In this document: positions 1 through 8,052 of the stretch, in pieces
How positions within the stretch are numbered: the stretch's first letter is position 1
Layout of the letters: the number at the start of each line of letters is the position of its first letter
Assembly (NCBI GenBank): GCA_045542755.1
Contig: JAZQLP010000052.1
Span: forward strand, 1-23,817
Reading direction: 5' to 3'
DNA length: 23,817 nucleotides
Source: JAZQLP01 sp045542755
GTDB taxonomy: Bacteria; Bacillota; Clostridia; Oscillospirales; UBA644
Position numbers and translations under genes: made by a program
Notes under the pieces: generated by a model
What the model was told of the DNA's origin: nothing
Databases searched by the model: none
What the model saw: only the letters and a program-made list of their open reading frames with translations

Positions 1-795
1 GGGATATCCGCCGCTATCGCCGTAAAGCATATCGTAAACGTAGCCCACGATGGTGTTCATCTCTGCCGCGTTAAGGTCGGTGCCGAAGAGCGCAACGGCG
101 TCGCTGTAAGCCTTAAATGCCCCGATAAATCCCGTTATTATCAGATAAAAGAGCATGGGAGATATCATGGGAAGGGTTATTTTGGTAAAGGTGCGGAATC
201 TTGAGGTGCCGTCCACCTTTGCCGCGTTGTAATAGTCCTGATTTACCGAGGCTAAAGAGCCGGTAAGTATAAGTATTTTAAAGGGCATTACTACCCAGAT
301 GGTGTAAAAGCAAAGGACGAACATCTTTGCCCAATAGGGTCCGTCGATAAAGTCCACCGATTCGCCGCCGAAGAAGTTTATGAGGAGATTTATAAGACCG
401 TCGCTGTAAGGGGTCTGCTTAAAAAGTATCATAAATACCAGACCTACGGCCAGGGTATTGGTAACGTAGGGCAGGAAATATACCGTTCTGAAAAGATTTC
501 GCAGGGGCTTTATTGCGTTAAGCCCAAGGGAGATTAGAAGGGCTATGCCGGTGGAGAGGGGAACTGTGATTATTACCAGAATAAAGGTATTCTTTACCGC
601 CTGGAGAAAATATGGGTCGCGGAGAACATAGGAGTAGTTATAGGTTCCCACCCCGAAAAAGGTCTGAGATGCGGAGTTGAAGCCCTCTTCAAAGGAATAT
701 ATGAACACGTCTATAAGGGGGTATACCATAAACACCCCAAGGAATATAATTGCCGGCAAAAGGTAGAGCCAGGCTTTTTTGCTGTTATTGCCCAT
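1..795 (-). CDS. Sugar ABC transporter permease, UgpA/LacF type (C-terminus cut by window edge)
   Basis: Inner-membrane permease subunit of a binding-protein-dependent carbohydrate importer. The visible 265 codons start at ATG 795, preceded by a GAAAGG-type ribosome binding site, and run off the left edge without a stop. The first membrane helix is near residues 8-30, and more hydrophobic segments follow near 70-95, 105-125 and 160-180. The EAA loop that contacts the ATPase is visible near residues 186-211 (YYNAAKVDGTSRFRTFTKI, then TLP). Family members are about 290-300 residues, so only about 30 are missing. Its own promoter lies just upstream. The partner permease, binding protein and ATPase would be expected beyond the left edge. 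The substrate cannot be read from sequence; the adjacent Gfo/Idh/MocA genes suggest a sugar or polyol. Confidence 0.9.
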   Translation of the reverse strand, partial: MGNNSKKAWLYLLPAIIFLGVFMVYPLIDVFIYSFEEGFNSASQTFFGVGTYNYSYVLRDPYFLQAVKNTFILVIITVPLSTGIALLISLGLNAIKPLRNLFRTVYFLPYVTNTLAVGLVFMILFKQTPYSDGLINLLINFFGGESVDFIDGPYWAKMFVLCFYTIWVVMPFKILILTGSLASVNQDYYNAAKVDGTSRFRTFTKITLPMISPMLFYLIITGFIGAFKAYSDAVALFGTDLNAAEMNTIVGYVYDMLYGDSGGYP

Positions 796-836
796 TCGTT
801 CCCTTTCTCCCTGTTCTATCTTAATAAATTACTTTT

Positions 837-865
837 ATTATATAGCAATTTTCTGCCAAAATCAA
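837..865 (-). promoter_or_regulatory. Sigma-A promoter for the ABC permease gene
   Basis: On the minus strand TTGATT and a perfect TATAAT are separated by exactly 17 bp. The -10 box lies about 40 bp upstream of the permease ATG at 795. Confidence 0.8.
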
Positions 866-901
866 GCCCTTGCCCCCAAGTTTAAAAAAGTATTCGCATT
901 T

Positions 902-938
902 AAAAAGACGTTCCCTCACCCATCTGGAGAGGGAACGT
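902..938 (-). terminator. Rho-independent terminator after the Gfo/Idh/MocA operon
   Basis: A perfect 10-bp stem (908-917 with 929-938, ACGTTCCCTC arm) with an 11-nt loop is followed on the minus strand by CTTTTT. It sits 11 bp after the stop of the oxidoreductase gene at 949, so it separates that operon from the permease gene downstream. Confidence 0.85.
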
Positions 939-948
939 ATACTTTCAA

Positions 949-2214
949 CTATAAATTATTCGGCCAGAAGGTCGCGACCATTTCGTCATACAGCCTCAAC
1001 TGTTCGTCCGTAGGCTTGTAATCCGGGTTAGAGCAGCAGGGAATGGTAGGCTCGCTTCCGTCAGTTCCATAGTATGGGGAGAGCCGGTCGTTTTCATACT
1101 TTTTCCTCCAATCTTCCTTATGGAAGTCGGGGATATCGTATGAGCCACCGCCTTCAAGAATGGCTCGGTGAGCCAGAATGGCTACAGAGGACATGTTTAC
1201 AGCCGAGTGAACGTCAAATGGGTGAGGAGGCTGTTCACCCTTCTGAAGGCATTCTACGAAGATTCGGGTGGTGAGGTAGTCAGAGCCGCCGTGACCGCTG
1301 CGCTTGATTATGGCTGCTTCATGATCTCTCCATGAGGGGGTATAGAAGAGGGATTCCTCCTTGTCATCGGGCCTTGACCAGCTGTTATATCTGAGCATTA
1401 CCCTATCGCCCATGCCGCGGAGATTCTCTATCTGTCCCTCCGTACCGCAGATGCGGTACGCGTTGCCGTGAGCGCCGAATTTTGCACAACCTGTAATTCT
1501 GAATACGGAGCCGTCGTCGTTTTCGGTGGTCATGATGGCCGTTCTGTCCCCACAGTTATTTGCATAGGGATAGTTGCCCTGGAAGGGGGCATAGATAGCG
1601 TAAGCCGAGACCTTTCGGGGGGTGGCTCCCGTGGCCTTCATTACGGGACCGAGAGAGTGGGTGATATAGTACGTTGCAGGTGTGTAATTACGCCAATGCT
1701 TGCGGAAATAATTATATGCTTTTGCAAAGCCGTGATTGTCGGGGTCGGTAGGATGGTTATATTCCCCTTCGGCAAACATTATTTTGCCAAGAGATCCGTC
1801 GTTACAGATACGTTGCATCTCCTTGTTTACCAGCATCTGGGGGTAATTCTCTGCCAACATATAGATGGCAGAGCTCTTTTCAGCAGCTCTGATAAGCTCC
1901 ACGCCCTCCGCCATAGTACCGTTACTAAGACATTCGGAGTAAACGTGTATACCTCTTTCAAGGCACTTTACAGCGTAAGGAGCATGTTCATGGAAGTAGT
2001 TTCCAAGGATAACCGCATCCATGCCGTGCTCGATAAATTCATCAAAATTCTCGTACAGAGCGATATCTCCGCCAAGTTTCTTTGCACCATGCTCACGTCT
2101 GTGCTTGTGGAAGTCGCAAAGAGCGACTATTTCACAGCCCGCTTGCAGCATAAAGTTCTTTGCGATATCCGCACCTCGTCCTGCGCCAAAAACGCCTATT
2201 CTGATCTTTTCCAT
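949..2214 (-). CDS. Gfo/Idh/MocA family oxidoreductase, paralog A
   Basis: Predicted NAD(P)-dependent dehydrogenase of 421 residues acting on a sugar or sugar-like substrate. The start at ATG 2214 is chosen because AGAAGGAGA lies 8 nt upstream; an upstream in-frame start at 2241 has no such site. The N-terminal Rossmann fold begins IGVFGAGRG (residues 6-14). The motif that is normally E-K-P in this family, carrying the catalytic lysine, reads E94-C95-L96 within VYSECLSNGTM. A C-terminal alpha/beta domain follows, with the segment YYITHSLGPV. It is the last gene of an operon with a close paralog and an EamA transporter, and is followed by a terminator. The missing lysine means that either another residue does the chemistry or the reaction differs. 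The substrate is unknown. Confidence 0.88.
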   Translation of the reverse strand: MEKIRIGVFGAGRGADIAKNFMLQAGCEIVALCDFHKHRREHGAKKLGGDIALYENFDEFIEHGMDAVILGNYFHEHAPYAVKCLERGIHVYSECLSNGTMAEGVELIRAAEKSSAIYMLAENYPQMLVNKEMQRICNDGSLGKIMFAEGEYNHPTDPDNHGFAKAYNYFRKHWRNYTPATYYITHSLGPVMKATGATPRKVSAYAIYAPFQGNYPYANNCGDRTAIMTTENDDGSVFRITGCAKFGAHGNAYRICGTEGQIENLRGMGDRVMLRYNSWSRPDDKEESLFYTPSWRDHEAAIIKRSGHGGSDYLTTRIFVECLQKGEQPPHPFDVHSAVNMSSVAILAHRAILEGGGSYDIPDFHKEDWRKKYENDRLSPYYGTDGSEPTIPCCSNPDYKPTDEQLRLYDEMVATFWPNNL

Positions 2215-2274
2215 AGTGTGTCTCCTTCTGCCTTGATACAATTTGAAATTAAGTAAGTATACGTATAGAAAATG

Positions 2275-3534
2275 TTATATGCCCATTTTTTCGGTGAAAA
2301 GTTCGTTGTAAAGTCTGAGCTGCTCGTCTGTAGGCTTGAAATCCGGATGGGTACAACAGGGAATATTAGGCTTTCTTCCGTCGGCTCCGAAATGGGGCGA
2401 AAGGCGGTCGTTTTCGTACTGCTTTCTGCATTCTTCAAGATGAAAGTCGGGAACATCAAGTACAGCGCCGCCTGCCAGGACAGCCCTATGAGCCAGTATG
2501 GCAACCGATGACATGGTGACCGCGGAGTGGACGTCGTAGGGATGTTCGGGCTGAGTGCCGTTTCTCACCGATTCGATAAACATTCTTGCGGTAATGAAAT
2601 CAGAGCCTCCGTGACCGCTTTGCTTTAAGATTTCGTCGTCCTCTCCTTGCCATTGAGCGTCGTAGCAGTGTACAGAATTTTCTTCTCCTTCGGGCTTGGT
2701 CCAGTTATTATAGCGCAGCATGATCTTGTTGCTCATGCCTCGTATTACCTCTACCTGTCCGGCGTTTCCACAGACGCGACAGCTATTGTGCTCACCGCCG
2801 AAATTGGCAGAGCCCGTGACTCGGAATACCGAGCCGTCGTCATTCTGGGTCATAATAAGCCCCGTGCTGTCTCCACTGATGCTTGCGGTTGGGTAATCTC
2901 CGATAATGGGGTCGAATACGGTAAATGCCGTTACCTTTTTGGGGGTAGCTCCTGTTGCTCTCATTACGGGGCCCAGGGCGTGAGTTATATAGTAGGTTCT
3001 GGGGTTACAGTTTCTCCAATGCTCGGGGAAATACTTGCCTCCCTTTATATATCCAGTATTTTTAGGGTCGGCAGGATGATTATATTCTGCCTCCGCATAA
3101 AGTATCTTGCCAAGAGTTCCGCCCTTGCATATTCTCTGTATCTCCAGATTGTACATCATCTGGGGATAGTTTTCCCCCAGCATATATATGGCGGTGCTCT
3201 TTTCTGCCGCCCTTATAAGGGCTACGCCGTCTGCCATTGTACCGTTGCTGAGGCATTCGGAATAAACATGTATTCCCCTTTCAAGACATCTGATGGCGTA
3301 GGGCGCATGCTCGTGGAAGTAGTTTGCCACTATCACGGCATCCATGTCGTGATCTATAAAGTCGTCAAAGCTTTCGTAGGTTGCAACGTCACCACCCAAC
3401 CTTCGTGCTCCCGACTCCAGCGCGCTTTTGCGAAAGTCACATAAGGCCACTATATCACAGTTCTGAAGCATAAAATTCTTTGCGATGGTAACGCCTCTGC
3501 ACGCGCCGAAAACACCGATTTTGAGTTTGCTCAT
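2275..3534 (-). CDS. Gfo/Idh/MocA family oxidoreductase, paralog B
   Basis: A 419-residue protein that aligns over its full length with the next gene downstream; long blocks such as YFHEHAPYA, CLERGIHVYSECLSNGTM and VHSAV.MSSVAILAHRA are shared, so this is a tandem duplication. The start at ATG 3534 has AAAGGAGG upstream. The Rossmann loop reads GVFGACRG, so the middle glycine seen in paralog A is a cysteine here. The EKP position is E93-C94-L95, again without lysine. The gene lies 12 bp after the EamA stop and 60 bp before paralog A, which indicates one transcript. The two enzymes probably handle related substrates or form a heteromer; this is inference. Confidence 0.88.
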   Translation of the reverse strand: MSKLKIGVFGACRGVTIAKNFMLQNCDIVALCDFRKSALESGARRLGGDVATYESFDDFIDHDMDAVIVANYFHEHAPYAIRCLERGIHVYSECLSNGTMADGVALIRAAEKSTAIYMLGENYPQMMYNLEIQRICKGGTLGKILYAEAEYNHPADPKNTGYIKGGKYFPEHWRNCNPRTYYITHALGPVMRATGATPKKVTAFTVFDPIIGDYPTASISGDSTGLIMTQNDDGSVFRVTGSANFGGEHNSCRVCGNAGQVEVIRGMSNKIMLRYNNWTKPEGEENSVHCYDAQWQGEDDEILKQSGHGGSDFITARMFIESVRNGTQPEHPYDVHSAVTMSSVAILAHRAVLAGGAVLDVPDFHLEECRKQYENDRLSPHFGADGRKPNIPCCTHPDFKPTDEQLRLYNELFTEKMGI

Positions 3535-3546
3535 TTTGATCCTCCT

Positions 3547-4392
3547 TTATATGGGTAAGAGTAATGCCAGCATTCCGACAAATATGATGGCTATTGATAA
3601 AAGTTCCTTTGGCTTTGGCTTGTTTTTGCCAAAAAAACATATAAGCGTCGACACTATCATAACTCCTCCCGTTACCATGGGATACTGGATCGATGCGTCA
3701 ACGTGGATCAGCGCAAGTACGAGAAGGAAGTTTGCAACCTTGTTTACAGCCCCGTTCAGGGCGCAGACCGAAAGGCTCCTGACCGTCATGGGCTGCGTAC
3801 GGTCTTTGTTCTTGAAAAACAAGAGTAATATTATCGCGGATACTACAGCCGTGGACAGGGCCAGAAGTATGGAGTAACCTGCGGCGCTGGTTTTGGGATA
3901 GGGGGCCGCTGTAAATATCTTTGAAAGGACTCCCGACATACCGTTAAGAATGAATATTCCCACGTAATATATTGTGCTCTTTTTCCTGTCTTTCTTTGGC
4001 TCAACTGTGAGTAACAGAGCGACCGTAATAAGAACAAAGCAGATGATCTTTGCCACGGTTATGCCTTCGCCGTAAAAAAGGATGCCTTGTATAAAGGGGA
4101 GTACCATGCCGCCAAGCATCATGAAAATGGAATAAAGTGAAAGGTTTATCGTTCCAAGCGCTTTAAATCCGCAAAAGGCAGATCCTATGGATACTCCAAC
4201 CGCAAGCATTGCAATTGCAAACGTGAACCATGTGAATTCTATCTTGAACCCGTTTACGGCCAGCAGAACTATCAGTCCCGCAAGGGAGCTTATCAGCGAA
4301 AATTCAAGACTTATTTTAAGACTGCTGCCCCGCTGCTTCCGGTAGACGTCGTTCAACGCAAAGCATCCTCCGAACATCACTACGGACAGCAA
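3547..4392 (-). CDS. EamA/DMT-superfamily transporter
   Basis: An integral membrane protein of about 281-290 residues with nine or ten hydrophobic helices, arranged as two repeats split by a charged linker near residue 130 (VEPKKDRKKST). This is the usual layout of drug/metabolite transporters of the EamA type; substrates in that family are diverse. The listed start is a TTG at 4392, but the only good ribosome binding site (AGAAGGAG, about 4419-4426) is more than 20 nt away from it. It lies just before an in-frame ATT at 4416, which would add IGTYYGII and complete the first helix. There is no in-frame ATG in that part. First gene of the operon with both oxidoreductases, suggesting it moves their substrate or product. 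Confidence 0.8.
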   Translation of the reverse strand: MLSVVMFGGCFALNDVYRKQRGSSLKISLEFSLISSLAGLIVLLAVNGFKIEFTWFTFAIAMLAVGVSIGSAFCGFKALGTINLSLYSIFMMLGGMVLPFIQGILFYGEGITVAKIICFVLITVALLLTVEPKKDRKKSTIYYVGIFILNGMSGVLSKIFTAAPYPKTSAAGYSILLALSTAVVSAIILLLFFKNKDRTQPMTVRSLSVCALNGAVNKVANFLLVLALIHVDASIQYPMVTGGVMIVSTLICFFGKNKPKPKELLSIAIIFVGMLALLLPI

Positions 4393-4442
4393 TATGATTC
4401 CGTAATACGTACCAATCGCTCCTTCTTATTCCATATGTGTTC

Positions 4443-4471
4443 AGTATAACAAAACGGAAAGGGGAAAACAA
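4443..4471 (-). promoter_or_regulatory. Promoter of the EamA-oxidoreductase operon
   Basis: Minus-strand TTGTTT and TATACT are separated by 17 bp. The -10 box is about 27 bp from the ATT start candidate at 4416. It is back-to-back with the AraC gene promoter. Confidence 0.65.
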
Positions 4472-4514
4472 TAGAAAAATTCCATGTTTTTATATAAAAT
4501 GGTCAGAAAATATA

Positions 4515-4543
4515 TTGACTTTGACGACCGTTTATAGTATACT
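4515..4543 (+). promoter_or_regulatory. Promoter of the AraC-SDR-peroxiredoxin operon
   Basis: TTGACT and TATACT are separated by 17 bp, 28 bp before the AraC start. Between the two divergent promoters, 4482-4502 holds an imperfect inverted repeat (CCATGTTTT / AAAATGG) that could be an operator. Confidence 0.75.
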
Positions 4544-4571
4544 GTGAATATGAAATAATAGGAGGGCGCTA

Positions 4572-5369
4572 ATGAGAAACGATAATATCTGTAAGTTTAT
4601 ACCCTCCGTGTATTCAGATAAGCTTTCTGTATCATGCTTCGTTCTTGAAGCCCAGCATGAGGTTATGATGAACGTAATTCTGATGAAGGAGCATCAGGTG
4701 GTTCTCGTTACCCAGGGTGAGGGCTCTTTTTGGGTTGATGGCCGAGAGCTTACCTTTACATCGGGAACTCTTCTTTTCTTCTTTACGGGAGAGAAGGTCT
4801 CTTGCAGGCCCACGTCTTCCTGCAGGTATATGTATATAAGATTTTTTGGCGCCAGGGCGGAGGAGCTTTTCCGAAGATTTGGAATAAGTGAGCATAACCG
4901 CCTTTTTACCGGATTTGGCAGTCTTGTGCCTCTTTGGAGCGAGAGCCTTTCCCGCGCCTCTCAGCAAACGGTCGATCTGGCGGCTGAAAGTATGCTGCTG
5001 TATACCTTCTCCCGTCTTTTCGAGGGGCTGACAAAGGAAAACAGTATAGTCAGCCGAATGGTTGAAATATCCGAGGATCAGTTTTCGGACCCTGAGCTGT
5101 CGCTGACTACGGTGGCGGAGGCTTTGTCCTACAATCCCAAATATCTTTCCACTGTGTTTAAGGAGAAGAAGGGGATAGGCTACTCCGAGTACCTAACCTC
5201 TTTAAGGGTAAAATTCGCCATATCCCTTTTTGACCACGGTATTGATTCTGTAAAGAACGTGGCGCTCCTTTCCGGGTTCAAGGATCCCCTTTATTTTTCC
5301 AGCGTTTTTAAGAAGATCACAGGTATGTCACCAAAGGAATACAAGACTCCTCCAAGGGAGGAATCCTGA
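4572..5369 (+). CDS. AraC family transcriptional regulator
   Basis: A 265-residue regulator with an N-terminal cupin-like sensor half (residues about 35-110, including VTQGEGSFWVDGREL) and a C-terminal AraC DNA-binding domain. Helix-turn-helix 1 lies near 177-198 (LTTVAEALSYNPKYLSTVFKE) and helix-turn-helix 2 near 226-248 (VKNVALLSGFKDPLYFSSVFKK), ending with the family signature GMSPKEY. The ATG at 4572 follows AGGAGGG at 8-nt spacing. It is transcribed divergently from the EamA-oxidoreductase operon, which is the usual arrangement for a regulator of neighbouring sugar genes. It is also the first gene of its own operon, so autoregulation is likely. The ligand is unknown. Confidence 0.9.
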   Translation: MRNDNICKFIPSVYSDKLSVSCFVLEAQHEVMMNVILMKEHQVVLVTQGEGSFWVDGRELTFTSGTLLFFFTGEKVSCRPTSSCRYMYIRFFGARAEELFRRFGISEHNRLFTGFGSLVPLWSESLSRASQQTVDLAAESMLLYTFSRLFEGLTKENSIVSRMVEISEDQFSDPELSLTTVAEALSYNPKYLSTVFKEKKGIGYSEYLTSLRVKFAISLFDHGIDSVKNVALLSGFKDPLYFSSVFKKITGMSPKEYKTPPREES

Positions 5370-5404
5370 TGAAATATCTTTTGAATAAAGAGGTTGACAG
5401 ATGA
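5369..5404 (+). other. 11-codon ORF coupling the AraC and SDR genes (possible leader peptide)
   Basis: The AraC stop overlaps an ATG (TGATG), which is preceded by a strong AGGGAGG site at 7-nt spacing. The frame reads MKYLLNKEVDR and its stop overlaps the SDR start as ATGA. It could be a translated coupling peptide or chance; no homolog is recognised. Confidence 0.3.
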
Positions 5405-6192
5405 AAAGCATCCTTATAACGGGAGCCTACGGCGGTATGGGCTACGCTACGGTAAAATCTTTTGCCGCCAAGGGGTATCGGGTTTTTGCCCTTGATAAAA
5501 AGGTGGGCGAGCCCCAAGAAAATATCATACCCATACAGACCGACGTCACCGACGAAAATAGCCTGAAGGGCGCCTTTGAAAGGGTTGCCGAGTATACGGA
5601 CAGCCTTTTCGGGATAATACATTTTGCAGGATTATATATGCTGGATTCTCTCGTGGAGATGAGCACCGAGGCCTTTGATAAGATAACTGAGGTCAATTTC
5701 AGGGGAGCCTTTCTCATAAACAAGATTTTCCTTCCCCTACTTAAGAATGGGAGTCGCATACTTATAACCACCAGCGAGCTTGCACCCCTTGACCCTCTGC
5801 CCTTTACTGGGATATACGCCGTTACCAAGGCCGCCCTTGATAAGTACGCTTATTCCTTGGCTATGGAGCTTCAGCTTTTGGGAATATCCGTGTCAGTTCT
5901 CCGTGCGGGGGCTGTGGATACCTCAATGATAGGGGATTCCACCGCTGCCCTTGATAGGTTTTGCGAGAACACCAAACTCTATTCCTGCAACGCCGACCGA
6001 TTCAAGAGGATAGTTGACAGCGTTGAGGCAAGGAGAATACCTGTCGAAAAACTGGCTCAAAAGGCCCTTAAAATAGTCACCTTAAAGAGACCACGATTTG
6101 CATACTCAATTAACCGTAACCCCTTGCTGCTTTTGTTGAACGCTTTGCCCAAAAGTCTGCAGCTGTGGGTAATAAAACTTATACTTAAATAA
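5401..6192 (+). CDS. Short-chain dehydrogenase/reductase (SDR)
   Basis: A classical SDR of 263 residues using NAD(H) or NADP(H). The cofactor loop TGxxxGxG is T7-G14 (TGAYGGMG). The region equivalent to NNAG reads HFAG at 74-77. N99 is the conserved active-site asparagine, S125 fits the catalytic serine, and Y139-x3-K143 (YAVTK) is the catalytic pair. The hydrophobic C-terminus (LLLLNALPKSLQLWVIKLIL) suggests membrane association, as in some lipid- or retinol-type SDRs. The substrate cannot be assigned. The gene lies between the AraC regulator and a peroxiredoxin, with a 13-bp gap to the latter. Its own ribosome site (AAAGAGG) is weaker than the one in front of the 11-codon ORF that overlaps its start. 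Confidence 0.9.
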   Translation: MKSILITGAYGGMGYATVKSFAAKGYRVFALDKKVGEPQENIIPIQTDVTDENSLKGAFERVAEYTDSLFGIIHFAGLYMLDSLVEMSTEAFDKITEVNFRGAFLINKIFLPLLKNGSRILITTSELAPLDPLPFTGIYAVTKAALDKYAYSLAMELQLLGISVSVLRAGAVDTSMIGDSTAALDRFCENTKLYSCNADRFKRIVDSVEARRIPVEKLAQKALKIVTLKRPRFAYSINRNPLLLLLNALPKSLQLWVIKLILK

Positions 6193-6205
6193 AAGGAGAA
6201 AAAAC

Positions 6206-6661
6206 ATGCTTTTAGAAGTTGGAACCAAAGCCCCCGATTTTACCCTTTTTGATAAGGATGGTAAGGAAGTAAGACTTTCTGATTTTCTGGGCAAAAAGGT
6301 GGTTTTGTATTTTTATCCCAAAGACAATACCCCCGGATGTACCCGTCAGGCATGTGCCTTCGGGGAGAAATATTCGCTTTTTAAGACCAAAAATATAGAG
6401 GTCATCGGCATCAGTAAGGACAGCGTGGCCTCACATCTCAAATTTGCCGAGAAGTACTCCTTGCCCTTCGTTCTTCTTGCCGACCCCGAAAGAAAGGCCA
6501 TTGAGCCCTACGGCGTGTGGCAGGAAAAGAAGATGTGCGGCAAGGTGGGCATGGGTGTAGTTCGTACTACTTATATTATTGATGAAAAGGGAATTATTGA
6601 AAAGGTAATGCCTAAAGTCAAGCCCGACACTAACGCTGAGGAAATATTGGCTCAACTGTAA
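6206..6661 (+). CDS. bcp: Thioredoxin-dependent thiol peroxidase (Bcp/PrxQ)
   Basis: Cytosolic peroxiredoxin that reduces hydrogen peroxide and organic peroxides with electrons from thioredoxin. At 151 residues it has the family length. The active-site segment is DNTPGCTRQAC, with peroxidatic C45 and resolving C50 five residues later, which is the Bcp/PrxQ two-cysteine arrangement. P38, T42 and the C-terminal GVVRTTYIID segment are also present. The start follows AAAAGGAG. It is the last gene of the AraC-SDR operon and is followed by a strong terminator. Only part of this type of gene is normally regulated by substrate; here co-transcription with the AraC and SDR genes is inferred from spacing. 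Confidence 0.95.
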   Translation: MLLEVGTKAPDFTLFDKDGKEVRLSDFLGKKVVLYFYPKDNTPGCTRQACAFGEKYSLFKTKNIEVIGISKDSVASHLKFAEKYSLPFVLLADPERKAIEPYGVWQEKKMCGKVGMGVVRTTYIIDEKGIIEKVMPKVKPDTNAEEILAQL

Positions 6662-6675
6662 GTCTTATTTATAGT

Positions 6676-6712
6676 AAAAATCCGACTCCCAGAAAGGAGT
6701 CGGATTTTTTTT
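6676..6712. terminator. Bidirectional rho-independent terminator between bcp and the MFS gene
   Basis: A 14-bp perfect stem (6676-6689 with 6696-6709, core TCCGACTCC / GGAGTCGGA) with a 6-nt loop has T residues on the right and A residues on the left, so it can stop both converging transcripts. Confidence 0.93.
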
Positions 6713-6724
6713 ATGCGATATAAA

Positions 6725-8014
6725 TTATTTCTGCTTTTTTATTAACTTCTGAGCAAGAATAACCATGATAAGGCAGAGGACTGTAGCACCAAGCCACAGA
6801 ACTGTTACTGCCGTCCAGGATTTTGCTGCGTTGTAGATAATACCGATGCCCACACTTGCAATAGCTGCACCTACGTATACTGCAAAGTCTATAATACCGG
6901 TCATTGTGGATACCAGATTGTACTTAACGTAATCCAAAGGCATAAAGGATATGAACATTGGGTTAAGGGCTGACATAAGGGCGAATATAAGAACTGTAAA
7001 TCCTACCAGAAGGAGCCAATATGCTTTTCCCGTAAATATAAGGCCCAAAAGGGGAGGGACTACGCAGGCCACAAGGGATACTGCGGTAAGTATTTTTGCG
7101 CCCTTGTATGCATCGGACTTGCATTTTGCAAGGACTTTTTTTGTAATTGTAAGACCACCGAAGTTAATGCAGGGGGTGATGATGAGGATAAGGGTAGCAG
7201 CACCGGCGGAGAAGGTCTGGGAGTTTTCTATCATGGTGGGGAGCCAGCTGTTTATACCCTCTCTTACAAATCCGTGGAATATAGCAGCAAATACCGTGAA
7301 TACGATAGCAATAAGTATGGGCTTGTTGTTGAGTATTGAGGGACGGGGGGCGTCCTTTTCTGCTTTTTTTACCACGGCGGCGGCAAACTGGGTGGGGTCT
7401 TCCTTAAAGAATATGAGCAAAAGAATTACCACAACCGCAGAGGTGCAGGCGGGAACGATAAATATGGTTCTCCAGCTTGCAAAATTTCTTAATATCGAAG
7501 AAGAACTCCAGGCCATGACGTAACCCACAATACAGGACAGGGACATGGTGAAGGATGCGGATATGAGGTTCTTGCCCTCAAAGTTCTGGGAAAGACATTT
7601 TATTATGGGTGACCAGAGCATTGACTGGAAAAGGCCGTTTATAAGCCAAACAACTATCATCAGGTAGTAGCTTGAACAAAGACCCATAACAATGTTTGAT
7701 GCAACCGATACTGTAAGACCAACGGTTAGCATGATTTTTGTTGGAATGAGGTCGCCAAGTCTGCCCGAAATAAGCTGACCTATGGCGTAGCTTATGAGGA
7801 AGGCGGAAGCTATGGTTCCCGTTTTATCGGTGGTCAGGTTCATTGCCTCGCAAAGGGCGGGGTTTGCAACCGAGAAATTCAAGCGCATCATATACGCGCA
7901 TATGTAGGCGATAAAGCAAAAGAAAAGTATTTTGCTCTGATATGGAGTGTACTTTGGTTGCTTTTTCTGTATAGGGGACGTGGTTTCTTTTTCTTTTAAG
8001 ACGGTGGCGGTCAT
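6725..8014 (-). CDS. MFS transporter, organophosphate:phosphate antiporter (GlpT/UhpT)-like
   Basis: A 429-residue, 12-helix major facilitator permease. The start at ATG 8014 is chosen because GGAAGGA lies about 9 nt upstream; a longer in-frame start at 8077 would add a hydrophilic stretch without a site. The first helix region (YQSKILFFCFIAYICAYMMR, then LNFSVANP) and the loop after helix 2 (GQLISGRLGDLIPTK) resemble the OPA family, whose members exchange sugar phosphates or glycerol 3-phosphate for phosphate. The central loop near residues 195-225 is charged. The exact substrate is not readable. It is monocistronic between a terminator and the unexplained element at 8053-8265, which forms part of its upstream region. 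Confidence 0.85.
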   Translation of the reverse strand: MTATVLKEKETTSPIQKKQPKYTPYQSKILFFCFIAYICAYMMRLNFSVANPALCEAMNLTTDKTGTIASAFLISYAIGQLISGRLGDLIPTKIMLTVGLTVSVASNIVMGLCSSYYLMIVVWLINGLFQSMLWSPIIKCLSQNFEGKNLISASFTMSLSCIVGYVMAWSSSSILRNFASWRTIFIVPACTSAVVVILLLIFFKEDPTQFAAAVVKKAEKDAPRPSILNNKPILIAIVFTVFAAIFHGFVREGINSWLPTMIENSQTFSAGAATLILIITPCINFGGLTITKKVLAKCKSDAYKGAKILTAVSLVACVVPPLLGLIFTGKAYWLLLVGFTVLIFALMSALNPMFISFMPLDYVKYNLVSTMTGIIDFAVYVGAAIASVGIGIIYNAAKSWTAVTVLWLGATVLCLIMVILAQKLIKKQK

Positions 8015-8052
8015 TTGAAAAATCCTTCCTTTTCTGATGGACGCAAATATCT

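Noticed and set aside
1468..2256. 262-codon plus-strand open frame opposite oxidoreductase A
   Set aside because: Antisense shadow of a well-supported Gfo/Idh/MocA gene; no recognisable protein motif. The same applies to the frame at 2647-3444 opposite paralog B.
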